Source: JAYZQT01 sp036136335 (GTDB lineage Bacteria > Pseudomonadota > Alphaproteobacteria > MPNO01 > UBA830). Taken from it: DNA of 18,131 nucleotides. Of the stretch, positions 1 through 7,448 are shown piece by piece. The stretch covers positions 1 through 18,131 of the forward strand of contig JAYZQT010000068.1 in the NCBI GenBank assembly GCA_036136335.1. The letters are read 5' to 3'. Position 1 is the first letter of the stretch. The number at the start of each line of letters is the position of its first letter. The notes beneath the pieces were generated by a model, which had not been told where the DNA came from, made no database searches, and saw nothing but the letters and a program-made list of their open reading frames with translations. A program made the position numbers and the translations under genes.

Positions 1-115
1 TCAGCGTGTCCTGGAAGTTCCGCTGGTCCCGCTGTCGCGCCGCATTAATCAACAGTTTCGAAGTGTCAAACTCCGCAACTGACATCCTGTTCAGATGATC
101 TGTGGGAATCTCCAT
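1..115 (-). CDS. Unknown protein, N-terminal fragment cut by window edge
   Basis: An open reading frame starts with ATG at 115 and runs off the left edge after 38 codons. A purine-rich ribosome-binding stretch (AAAAGGAAAAG) lies just upstream. The gene begins 36 bases after the stop of the preceding small unknown gene, in the same direction, so it is probably the next gene of the same operon. The visible N-terminus is hydrophilic with no signal peptide or membrane segment (it begins MEIPTDHLNR and continues with charged residues). I do not recognise the family from this fragment. A redox partner for the Rieske protein or another catabolic enzyme would fit the context, but that is a guess. Confidence 0.6.
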   Translation of the reverse strand, partial: MEIPTDHLNRMSVAEFDTSKLLINAARQRDQRNFQDTL

Positions 116-151
116 ATCACTTTTCCTTTTCAGCGTTTACATCCGCCCGGT

Positions 152-541
152 TCAGCCACCGGACCAGGCCTGCCACATTCCAAGTTCAAACAACTCTATA
201 TTTACTGCCTGTAACATGGCTGTCGTCATAATCATCACCGAAGTTACTGGTACAGCCCGACCATTAATGAATGGGTCCCAGCGCTCACCCGCCTGAAACC
301 TGACTGTATAAAGTTTGGTCAGGGCATCGAGCCCGCTCCGGATCATCTCGGGCGTCGGCACTTCACCCTCTGGCAAATCGATAAGCTTTTGGGCAAGTTC
401 CTTCAGGGCTGCAGTTTCATGCTCAACGTTGGCAAGTGGATCGCCGGTTTCCTCGGCGATGCGTTCAACAGCCTTACCTTGAAATGGAGAGTTTTCAACC
501 TCCTCGGGGGGGTGGTCAGATGACGACATAAATTCCGTCAT
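152..541 (-). CDS. Small hypothetical protein overlapping the Rieske gene
   Basis: About 129 residues, family not recognised. The N-terminal half is acidic and helical-looking (a charged region around ERIAEETGDP and ETAALKELAQ). The C-terminal half has a conserved-looking patch, RFQAGERWDPFINGRAVP, followed by a hydrophobic stretch (VTSVMIMTTAML) that could be a buried helix, and the protein ends in aromatic and glycine residues (MWQAWSGG). There is no signal peptide. The reading frame overlaps the 3' end of the Rieske gene by about 26 bases, which implies translational coupling and perhaps a physical partnership. Three ATG codons are possible (556, 541, 529); 541 is chosen because GGAGAAGG sits directly before it, but 529 is nearly as good. 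Function unknown; an accessory or small subunit for the Rieske protein is inference. Confidence 0.65.
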   Translation of the reverse strand: MTEFMSSSDHPPEEVENSPFQGKAVERIAEETGDPLANVEHETAALKELAQKLIDLPEGEVPTPEMIRSGLDALTKLYTVRFQAGERWDPFINGRAVPVTSVMIMTTAMLQAVNIELFELGMWQAWSGG

Positions 542-884
542 CCTTCTCCACGACATCGTATTTCTTCAGCCGAAATTTTCGGTCGGCAACCATGTCGCCA
601 GTTGACAGGTCAAACTCCCACCCATGCCACGGGCAGACGATGTGCATTTCGTCGTGGTTGAAAGTCATTCCCTGATAGGTTTTGTCCTCCGCAATGACCT
701 CTTCCACTTTCGCCATCAAAAGACCCTCACACGCTGGACCACCCTGATGGGGGCATACGTTCTGATACGCAAACAGATCTCCGTTTACACGGTAGACGCC
801 TATCTCGTAGTTCCCATTGGGAACAATCTTTCTTTCTCCATCTGGCAGACCGTTTGAATCCGAAACAAAAAGTTCCTTAGCCAT
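516..884 (-). CDS. Rieske [2Fe-2S] ferredoxin-like protein
   Basis: A 122-residue soluble Rieske-domain protein, probably an electron carrier or a small subunit for an oxygenase-type enzyme. Both cluster-binding boxes are present: C44-P-H46 followed by QGGP, and C84-P-W-H87 followed by GWEFDL, giving the two Cys and two His ligands. The interval between the boxes is 37 residues, about 20 more than in typical dioxygenase ferredoxins of the BphF type, because of an acidic insert around residues 60-81. The protein is also a little longer than those ferredoxins (about 105). The start at 884 is supported by GAGGAG upstream. It follows the second ABC permease by 29 bases and overlaps the next small gene. 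No oxygenase large subunit is visible in the window. The Rieske assignment is firm; the partner is not known. Confidence 0.93.
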   Translation of the reverse strand: MAKELFVSDSNGLPDGERKIVPNGNYEIGVYRVNGDLFAYQNVCPHQGGPACEGLLMAKVEEVIAEDKTYQGMTFNHDEMHIVCPWHGWEFDLSTGDMVADRKFRLKKYDVVEKDDGIYVVI

Positions 885-913
885 TTTTTTTATATCTCCT
901 CTATTGATACCGT

Positions 914-1792
914 CTAATTGGTGGCAATGACCCCCAGGCCACCGGATGCTCCGGATTGCGCCTTGTTTCCCCTGCTCGCCGTTGGTGCCATATGTCGATT
1001 GACCCGGTCCTGTAGCCGGGTCATTCCAACATTTGCCCCAGCGGCAAGCGCAAAGATAATCAGGATAATCGCGTACATCGGTGCGATTTGAAACTGTTCA
1101 TAGTATATACCCAGCCGGTACCCCAGCCCACCGTCAGCAAATTTTAATTCTGCAACCAGCACGCCGATTACCGTGATAGCCATTCCAAGCCGTAACCCCG
1201 TGATCACGGGGTTAACCATGGCGGGTACGTACACCTTCGAGATCATCTGCCATCTGCTGAGATTAAACGTTTTGCCAACCCTGATTAGGACCGGATTTAT
1301 CAGAACCATTCCCAGAGTCGTAGAAAAAACAACCGGAAAAAAGGCAGAAAGTGATCCTTTCGCCATCTTTGACTCTATCCCTGTGCCAAACATAAGGAAC
1401 AGTATAGGGAGAAAGATAATTTTAGGCGTAGAACCGATTGCATTCAAATACGGTTCAAGGGATTTCCTGAATAGTTCATTGGTCCCCATCCATATACCCA
1501 GAAAGATCGCAAACGCCGAACCAACCACAAAACCAACTATATGTTCCGCAAACGTAATTCCCAGATCCCGATAGAACCCTGCCGAGAACAGTTCATCGTA
1601 AACACCGATCGCTATTACCCAAGCATGTGGAATCACGTCCCCGTATAGAACTTCCATGGATCCCAGAACCGCAAATACCTCCCATGCCAGAAGCACAAAA
1701 AAAACGGTTATAACGCGAATCCGGCTAACTGAAAGATCAAGACCGCCGACACTCGCTTCCGGGGTGGACATGTTCAAGCCGGTCTGAGCCAT
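914..1792 (-). CDS. ABC transporter permease (NitT/TauT type), second subunit
   Basis: A 292-residue inner-membrane permease of the binding-protein-dependent transport superfamily (COG0600-like, SsuC/TauC relatives). A hydrophilic N-terminus of about 25 residues precedes the first membrane segment (about 26-45), followed by several more hydrophobic segments. The cytoplasmic EAA-type loop that contacts the ATPase lies around residues 169-196 (RVGKTFNLSR ... VPAMVNPVITG). The start ATG overlaps the end of the upstream permease gene by 19 bases, with GGGAGAG as ribosome-binding site, so the two permeases are translationally coupled and probably form a heterodimer. The C-terminal tail (after about residue 268) is polar and Gly/Ser rich. 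Substrate cannot be read from the sequence. Confidence 0.92.
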   Translation of the reverse strand: MAQTGLNMSTPEASVGGLDLSVSRIRVITVFFVLLAWEVFAVLGSMEVLYGDVIPHAWVIAIGVYDELFSAGFYRDLGITFAEHIVGFVVGSAFAIFLGIWMGTNELFRKSLEPYLNAIGSTPKIIFLPILFLMFGTGIESKMAKGSLSAFFPVVFSTTLGMVLINPVLIRVGKTFNLSRWQMISKVYVPAMVNPVITGLRLGMAITVIGVLVAELKFADGGLGYRLGIYYEQFQIAPMYAIILIIFALAAGANVGMTRLQDRVNRHMAPTASRGNKAQSGASGGLGVIATN

Positions 1793-2526
1793 TTTTCAAC
1801 TCTCCCGAACCCCCAGTAAAACAATACACTAACGAGAACGACAGCAATGATACTTGCATAGGTTCCTGGTGTATCAAATCTAAAAAACATCTCCGAAACT
1901 ATCCGTCCCAATCCACCAAAATCGATCAAATACTCTATTGCAACGATGTTAACCAACGTATACATCACCCCAATTCGAATCCCGGTGAAAATGGTTGGTA
2001 CAGCACTTGGCAACTGTATTTTCCAAAACATGTCACGATCGGAAACGTTAAAACTCTGACCGACATTCAGTAATGTTTTGGAAACACCCAAAAGTCCCTG
2101 GCGTGTTTGAATAATGATCGGGATAGATCCCGGAATAAAACCCATTGCAATCAGAGTTGCGTGACTCCGCCCAAAGATAACGAGAAACAGGGGGTAAAGC
2201 AGCACCGTTGGTGCCGCAAACGCTGCCGCCAGCCAACCTTCATAGGCTATTCCGAAACGAGTGTTGCGGTATAAGAAATAACCGAAGGGAATACCTATCG
2301 CCAAGGCCAGAAATGTGGAAGCCGCGGTCATCCCGAGGGTTACCAGAAAATTCCCAAACAGGTCCATGTCGGCCTGCACGTCTGGAAACGCAAGTATCGT
2401 GTCCGATGGCCGGGGGATAACAAGCTCCATGATCCAACCTGCGTCGACCAACAATTCGAGCAACAAAGCACTTAATAACAACCCGAGAAGGCCCACAACC
2501 ACGGGTGTTTTATGCAGTTTTCTCAT
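1774..2526 (-). CDS. ABC transporter permease (NitT/TauT type), first subunit
   Basis: A 250-residue integral membrane protein, of the usual length for this permease family. It has an N-terminal membrane segment (about residues 9-27), then the conserved transmembrane core, with an EAA-type coupling loop around 152-178 (LLNVGQSFNV ... QLPSAVPTIF). GGGGG precedes the ATG at 2526 and the gene starts 32 bases after the binding-protein gene. It is only distantly similar to the following permease, so a heteromeric membrane channel served by the single ATPase is the likely arrangement. Paired distinct permeases with one NMT1-type binding protein are known among importers for pyrimidine precursors, sulfonates and aromatic acids; which applies here is unknown. 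Confidence 0.92.
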   Translation of the reverse strand: MRKLHKTPVVVGLLGLLLSALLLELLVDAGWIMELVIPRPSDTILAFPDVQADMDLFGNFLVTLGMTAASTFLALAIGIPFGYFLYRNTRFGIAYEGWLAAAFAAPTVLLYPLFLVIFGRSHATLIAMGFIPGSIPIIIQTRQGLLGVSKTLLNVGQSFNVSDRDMFWKIQLPSAVPTIFTGIRIGVMYTLVNIVAIEYLIDFGGLGRIVSEMFFRFDTPGTYASIIAVVLVSVLFYWGFGRVEKWLRPA

Positions 2527-2558
2527 ATCCCCCGGCCATCAAAACAAATACAAACCGT

Positions 2559-3521
2559 TCAGGGTTTGTTACCCATCGGATGCACAAGCTCTTTCAGTTG
2601 TGCCGCCGTCAGCAGCTTCTTGATTTTTTTATTTTCAAGGGCAATCTGATTAATCTTATCAAGCCCCGCCACCGGTAATAACGTAGTCATCGCTGCAGGA
2701 GTGTCCTGTGGCGCCGTTTTTACGTCTTCATACTTAAGCTTCCACCGCTTGGCGTAAGCACGCAAACGCTTGTCGCTCGTATACGTCATATGGCGGGCCT
2801 CTTTAAATGCCTGCATCAGCCGCTTGGCAGTACCGCGGTTTTTATTCAGCCAATTAACATTTGCAGCAACAACGCGAATGGTTACGCCATTTAAACCGGC
2901 AGCAAGTTTTCCTGTACCAATGACCCGAATTTTCCCTTCGCGCAGCAGGTTTTTATTCAACGGAAACACCGACCAGCCTGTTGCCACTTGACCGGACATC
3001 AACTGGGTCCGTGAGCCAGATGGCCCACCAACCGACGTTAATTTTGCTTTTAGTCCCAGTGCCTTCTTAATGTATATGGCGGCCAAATTTGTCGTTGACC
3101 CGGGCCTTGAGTAGGCGAGTTCCTGACCGGCCTTGAGGTCTTTAAAGCTTTTGATTGGGCGGTCTGATTTTACGTACCAATATAAATCCGGCACGCCGCG
3201 AATGTTGCTGGCAAGGATCCGGACTGGCGCACCTCTTGAAAAGGCAGAAAGAACGCCAAGCACCCCATTACCCCAGACAACGTCCTGGCTTCCCACGATC
3301 ACGGCTTGGAGAGAAGCCGCACCGCCAGAACCGTGAATGATGGACACATCCAGATTATGTTTCTTATAAATTCCTTCATCCAAACCTGTGTATGGATGCT
3401 CGGTTTCAAATACTACTTTGGTGCTGTTAACGAGCCGAACCTTATCGGCGGCACTCGCCGAACCTGCTACAAGAGCGGCCCCCATTGCCGAAATTGCTAA
3501 TGTTTTCAATATTTTAGACAT
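2559..3521 (-). CDS. ABC transporter substrate-binding protein (NMT1/SsuA-like)
   Basis: A 320-residue periplasmic solute-binding protein. A classical signal peptide covers about residues 1-24: basic MSKILK, hydrophobic core, and SASA followed by ADK as a signal peptidase I site. The mature part follows the NMT1/SsuA/TauA pattern: an N-terminal TEHPYTGLDEGIYKKHNLDV stretch, GSGGAASLQAVIVGSQDVVWGN, and FKDLKAGQELAYSRPGSTTN. The ATG at 3521 is chosen because GGGAGG lies five bases before it; a TTG four codons upstream is in frame but would run through that ribosome-binding site. It sits between the ATPase and permease genes. The family binds small organic ligands such as alkanesulfonates, taurine, thiamine precursors or aromatic acids; context favours a carboxylate handled by the adjacent enzymes, which is inference. 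Confidence 0.93.
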   Translation of the reverse strand: MSKILKTLAISAMGAALVAGSASAADKVRLVNSTKVVFETEHPYTGLDEGIYKKHNLDVSIIHGSGGAASLQAVIVGSQDVVWGNGVLGVLSAFSRGAPVRILASNIRGVPDLYWYVKSDRPIKSFKDLKAGQELAYSRPGSTTNLAAIYIKKALGLKAKLTSVGGPSGSRTQLMSGQVATGWSVFPLNKNLLREGKIRVIGTGKLAAGLNGVTIRVVAANVNWLNKNRGTAKRLMQAFKEARHMTYTSDKRLRAYAKRWKLKYEDVKTAPQDTPAAMTTLLPVAGLDKINQIALENKKIKKLLTAAQLKELVHPMGNKP

Positions 3522-3616
3522 TTTTCCTCCCAAATTTCAGTTTCACCCGATGTCAGTTTATTACAGAAGTGTGGCCAAGACTATGTGCCAGCGATTTCCG
3601 CTTATGCCTGTACCAT

Positions 3617-4387
3617 TCAACGGGAAGCCTCCTCCCGCAGCAGTGTCCAGAGCTTCCCGACATATGTTCCGAATTCTGGTGTGGAAATCACCTCTGACGA
3701 ACGTGGTCGTGGCAGTTCAATCGGTATTATTTCCTTGATCATACCCGGTCGAAAAGACATTACGACCACACGATCAGAAAGTTGCACTGCCTCAGTAATA
3801 TTGTGTGTGATTAGAAGCATTGTCTGGTTTAACGCCGCCCAAATCTCTAACATCTTATCGCCCAGCAGCATCCGCGTCTGCTCATCCAAAGCGCCGAATG
3901 GCTCATCCAGAAGCATTATTCTTGGTTCGTAAGCAAGTGTCCGCGCAACGGCTGTTCTTTGTTTCATGCCGCCAGACAATTGAGCGGGATAGTGGTTTTC
4001 AAACCCCTCTAGCCCAACCAGCTTGATAAACTTTCGGGCCGTTTCCTCCCTCGTGGCTTTATCAAACCCTTCCACCTCAAGAGGAAAGGCGACGTTATCC
4101 AACGTCGTCCGCCAAGGAAACGTCGATTCTTCCTGAAAAACCACCCCGACATCCTTGTGAGCGCCATCAACCGGACTGCCGTCGATCATCACTTCGCCTT
4201 CATAGTCGGAAATCAAACCGCCAATTATGTTAAAAAGGGTCGATTTTCCGCATCCGGATGGCCCGATCACCGAAACAAACCCGCCCTCGGCAACGTTTAA
4301 ATCAACCCCTTCAAGTGCTTTTAGCGGATTGTCTCCCTCGGAATCGTAGGTTTTGGAGACATTTTTGATCTCGAGTATATCTGCCAT
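3617..4387 (-). CDS. ABC transporter ATP-binding protein (NitT/TauT type)
   Basis: A 256-residue cytoplasmic ATPase energising the importer encoded by the next three genes. Walker A is GPSGCGKST at residues 42-50, the Q-loop Gln is at 85, the ABC signature LSGGMKQR begins at 137, Walker B ends with D161-E162 in RIMLLDEP, the D-loop is GALD (165-168), and the switch His is H195 in LLITHN. All catalytic elements are intact. The sequence is of the SsuB/TauB/NrtD class. It starts 12 bases after the second ThDP enzyme gene, which links import directly to the catabolic genes. A 95-base spacer separates it from the binding-protein gene; I see no clear terminator there. Confidence 0.95.
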   Translation of the reverse strand: MADILEIKNVSKTYDSEGDNPLKALEGVDLNVAEGGFVSVIGPSGCGKSTLFNIIGGLISDYEGEVMIDGSPVDGAHKDVGVVFQEESTFPWRTTLDNVAFPLEVEGFDKATREETARKFIKLVGLEGFENHYPAQLSGGMKQRTAVARTLAYEPRIMLLDEPFGALDEQTRMLLGDKMLEIWAALNQTMLLITHNITEAVQLSDRVVVMSFRPGMIKEIIPIELPRPRSSEVISTPEFGTYVGKLWTLLREEASR

Positions 4388-4399
4388 TTATGACCCTAC

Positions 4400-6214
4400 T
4401 CAACTTGCCGTCCCTGTCGAGGCTTCCCCACTTGCCCTGGTAACCATCGGAGAAGAGTAGCCAGGCTGCACGCGCACATCGATCAAAAATGGTTCCCCGT
4501 CAGCAACGACTGAAAGCCCTTTCTCAAAAGCTGCAACAAGATCCCCAACCTTCTCAAGCGGACCATCCGCCCGTACGCCCTGAGCACGCGCGTAACCCGC
4601 AAGATCGAGTGCTGGCTCATCAATCCGTTGTCCTATCCACCGGTTTTCCACGGGGCGGTTCCGCTGGTTGGCCATCGCTTCCTGGTGCACCTCGTCATTA
4701 AAATTGGAACGATTGTTGGAAATTATAAATAGGACCGGGATCTGGTAGTGTGCAGCGGTCCAAAGAGCGGAGCCTCCCTGCATGAAGTCACCATCGCCAA
4801 GGATTGCCACAGGTATTCGTTCGCTTTCAATTAGCGCAAGGCCAACCCCGATGGCGCTACCCGGCCCGCAACCCAGACCACCTCCGCCATCATTTCCCAT
4901 GTAATCTAGTGGATGCTCAAAATCCCACGCATCTGATGCCCAACCCAATGGTACCCGGGTGAGTGTGAGCTCCCGATCACCACGCGCGTCTTTAAGTGCG
5001 TGGGCGATGTCCCGGGGAGCTATCGCCGCGCCTGCCGCCTTGTCTTCCTTTTGGGGAGCATCCGCCTTGGGCTTGGCCGCACCGTCCCAGCGAGACGTGC
5101 CGTCAAGCCTGCTCTTTAGGGCATCCTTCAACTGCCCGATAAATACATCCGGATCTGCCAGGACGGGCACATCAGCGGGCGCCATTCCGAAATGGTCTGC
5201 GCTCCAGCCATTATGGGAATATGAATCAACTGTACAGTTCACGATTTTACCGGGCACGCCACCTCGGGGAGCCAGGGGCTTAAGAGATCCAGCCAGATCC
5301 ACCCAGTCGAATGCCACCACTACATCAGCGGCCATCAGCTCTTCCTGCCCGAGAGGGCTCACCCAATTGGATGGGGCCCCGACATGCAGTCCGTGGTTGG
5401 TTGGGAATACAACCCGGTTCTTGAGATCCGTAATGACGCCTGCCCCCACTAATTCTGCCAGCTCGAGGCGTCGGTCCCAGTTTTCCTTCTTGGCCGACAT
5501 GCGGCCAAACATGAACACCACGTTCTTCGCATTGACAATCATATCCGCGGTTGCCGCCACGGCCTCCGGTGACGCCGGAGGCGGATCGGCAAGATGAAAA
5601 CGTTCCACATCAGGGATTTTCACCTCACCGTCACGTAACCGTGTCTCCTGCAGACCCGCGTCCAGGCATACGTATACCGGCCCCTTGGGAGCCTGCTGCG
5701 CCATGATATTGGCACGAAGCATAGTCTCGACAATTGCTTCTGCGGAACGCGGTTCATCATCATACTTAACGTAATTTCGCAGGAGCGCGCCCTGATCCTT
5801 GGCTGTGTGGATCCAGTCAATCCACGGTCGCCGCAATGGAGCGTCGACCGGCCCGGTCGCGCCCATCACCATTATGGGCGCACGGTCACACCAGGCATTG
5901 AATATTCCCATCAACCCGTGCATCAGCCCAACATTCGAATGAAGAATTGTCCCCATCATCTCGTCAGCGACCTTTGAGTATCCATGAGCAATCGACACCG
6001 CGTGATCCTCATGAAGACACAGAAGCATCTGTGGATCCTGATTGCCAAGATAGTTTACAAGTGAGTCGTGAAAACCCCGGTAACTCGCGCCCGGATTAAG
6101 GGCGACATATTTAACACCCAGCTTGCGCAGCATTTCTGCAGCGACATCGCTCACCCATTCCATCTGTTTGTTGTCACCGACGGTTGGACGATCAAATTCG
6201 TTGATTTTAGTCAT
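4400..6214 (-). CDS. ThDP-dependent enzyme, benzoylformate decarboxylase-like (copy 1)
   Basis: A 604-residue thiamine-diphosphate enzyme of the acetolactate synthase/2-oxoacid decarboxylase superfamily with the usual three domains. The N-terminal domain carries the cofactor-activating Glu (E69 in LCLHEDHA) and, exactly 23 residues later, H92 in LHSNVG. The same Glu-to-His spacing occurs in benzoylformate decarboxylase (E47/H70 in the Pseudomonas enzyme), and acetolactate synthases lack this His. The C-terminal domain has the ThDP/Mg motif GDGD at 473-476 closing with NN at 500-501. A Lys/Ala-rich linker (about 371-398) joins the middle and C-terminal domains. It starts 5 bases after the stop of the FMN enzyme gene, with CAGGAG at the end of that gene. 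Likely reaction: decarboxylation (or carboligation) of a 2-oxoacid made by the FMN enzyme. The second His of benzoylformate decarboxylase is not evident, so the substrate may differ. Confidence 0.88.
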   Translation of the reverse strand: MTKINEFDRPTVGDNKQMEWVSDVAAEMLRKLGVKYVALNPGASYRGFHDSLVNYLGNQDPQMLLCLHEDHAVSIAHGYSKVADEMMGTILHSNVGLMHGLMGIFNAWCDRAPIMVMGATGPVDAPLRRPWIDWIHTAKDQGALLRNYVKYDDEPRSAEAIVETMLRANIMAQQAPKGPVYVCLDAGLQETRLRDGEVKIPDVERFHLADPPPASPEAVAATADMIVNAKNVVFMFGRMSAKKENWDRRLELAELVGAGVITDLKNRVVFPTNHGLHVGAPSNWVSPLGQEELMAADVVVAFDWVDLAGSLKPLAPRGGVPGKIVNCTVDSYSHNGWSADHFGMAPADVPVLADPDVFIGQLKDALKSRLDGTSRWDGAAKPKADAPQKEDKAAGAAIAPRDIAHALKDARGDRELTLTRVPLGWASDAWDFEHPLDYMGNDGGGGLGCGPGSAIGVGLALIESERIPVAILGDGDFMQGGSALWTAAHYQIPVLFIISNNRSNFNDEVHQEAMANQRNRPVENRWIGQRIDEPALDLAGYARAQGVRADGPLEKVGDLVAAFEKGLSVVADGEPFLIDVRVQPGYSSPMVTRASGEASTGTAS

Positions 6215-6219
6215 GTGGT

Positions 6220-7299
6220 TCAGTACTCCTGCGGCAACAGATTGAGAAACGGAAACGCGCTGAGAACGGCAGGTGCCACCACCGGCTGAGCGGGTTCGAG
6301 AAAATCTTCGGTAAGCCTTTCCAGGTTATCCAGGCCCAAAAGGCCCATCACGGTATTCATTTCAACTTCAAGAAGTTCCAAAACGCGCACAACACCCTCC
6401 TGCCCTGCAGCGGCCAGGCCTAGACCCTGGATCTTGCCAATGGCAACGGCGTCGGCGCCACGGGCCAGTGCCTTGACGATATCCGCCCCGCGGCAAAAGC
6501 CGCCATCGATTACGATTTCTGCCTTGCCTCCCACTTCCCTCACAATCTCCGGCAACATGTCGATAGTCCCGCGGCTGTGATCGAGCTGCCGACCGCCATG
6601 GTTTGATACGTATACGACGTCAACGCCGTGCCCAACCGCCCGCGCAGCATCTTCCGCCGTTGCGATCCCTTTCAGGATAAGGGGGATGTCCCAAGTGTCC
6701 TTGAACCACTTGACGAGATCCCAGTCGAGCGCCGCCTGGAACTCCCACCCCTCATCGTTACGAGCTCTACCGCTCGGTTTATAGCGCTTAATCAGGTCAC
6801 GTTCCCGCCGCGAATAAATTGCAACGTCCACAGTCAGACAGAAATAAATGTAACCCAGGTCAATGGCCCTGTTTGTAATCTGGGAAATCCACTCGCGGTC
6901 TCCGCGGACATACAATTGGAAAACCTTTTCGTGGCTGGTTCCCGAGGCTATTTCATCGATCCCCGGCCGGGTTACTGAACTGAGGTAACTGATGACACCA
7001 AAGTCCTCAGCCGCCTTTGCGACACTCAGAGCGCCACCCGGATCGAGTGCATCGAGCGAACCCATCGGTGCAAGAACGATTGGTAACCGCTTTTTCTTCC
7101 CATGAACCCTTGCGGCGAGATCAATCTCGCGAACGTCATTTAACACCATTGGTTTGAATGCCAGGCTATCCAGCGCCTGCCGGTTTCGGAGAAGTGAAGT
7201 CTCCGTGTCCGCGCCTCCCGTCAGATAGTCCCAGGCTCCGGGCGATAGGTTTCGATGCGCAGCCTTTACAATTTCATGCAACGTCGCGAATTCGCTCAC
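6220..7299 (-). CDS. FMN-dependent 2-hydroxyacid dehydrogenase/oxidase (mandelate/lactate family)
   Basis: A 359-residue flavoprotein of the glycolate oxidase/lactate dehydrogenase/mandelate dehydrogenase family, oxidising a 2-hydroxyacid to a 2-oxoacid. The hallmark active site SNHGGRQLDHS is at 232-242, giving the catalytic base H234 and the carboxylate-binding R237. Also visible are Y25 in WDYLTGGAD, QLYVRGDR (Y130, R135), T156 in LTVD, the FMN-contacting K210 in ILKGI, and a DGG...GADAVAIGK phosphate-binding segment (265-289), where the usual final Arg is Lys. The loop-4 region (about 170-190) lacks the long hydrophobic membrane segment of Pseudomonas mandelate dehydrogenase, so a soluble protein is likely. 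The start is GTG at 7299, supported by GGGGAG eight bases upstream. It lies between two ThDP enzymes, as expected if its product is their substrate. Substrate and electron acceptor are unknown. Confidence 0.92.
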   Translation of the reverse strand: MSEFATLHEIVKAAHRNLSPGAWDYLTGGADTETSLLRNRQALDSLAFKPMVLNDVREIDLAARVHGKKKRLPIVLAPMGSLDALDPGGALSVAKAAEDFGVISYLSSVTRPGIDEIASGTSHEKVFQLYVRGDREWISQITNRAIDLGYIYFCLTVDVAIYSRRERDLIKRYKPSGRARNDEGWEFQAALDWDLVKWFKDTWDIPLILKGIATAEDAARAVGHGVDVVYVSNHGGRQLDHSRGTIDMLPEIVREVGGKAEIVIDGGFCRGADIVKALARGADAVAIGKIQGLGLAAAGQEGVVRVLELLEVEMNTVMGLLGLDNLERLTEDFLEPAQPVVAPAVLSAFPFLNLLPQEY

Positions 7300-7316
7300 G
7301 CGTTGTTCTCCCCTTT

Positions 7317-7448
7317 TTACCTAGTCCCTGGCAATTCGTAATTCTCAATTTCGGTTCGCCATCGCTGCAAATAGGGTAACTCGAAGAACCAAGGCTGACC
7401 ATACCCATTTGACCAGAAACTGTTGGCGCAGGTTAGGAAGCACCACAT
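7317..7448 (-). CDS. Possible small protein (43 aa) between ThDP enzyme and FMN enzyme genes
   Basis: The 133-base gap between two catabolic genes holds an open frame of 43 codons, starting at an ATG inside the last codons of the upstream ThDP gene (16-base overlap, different frame) and stopping 17 bases before the FMN enzyme start. The residue make-up looks protein-like, rich in aromatic, Pro and Glu residues (for example NGYGQPWFFELPYLQRW). There is no strong ribosome-binding site, so translation would depend on coupling with the upstream gene. It could be a real small protein, a decayed gene remnant, or chance. I do not recognise it. Confidence 0.3.
   Translation of the reverse strand: MWCFLTCANSFWSNGYGQPWFFELPYLQRWRTEIENYELPGTR

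Noticed and set aside
4959..5597. A 212-codon open frame on the plus strand
   Set aside because: It is antisense to the first ThDP enzyme gene, which has all cofactor motifs; its Ser/Ala/Pro-rich make-up is typical of an antisense frame.
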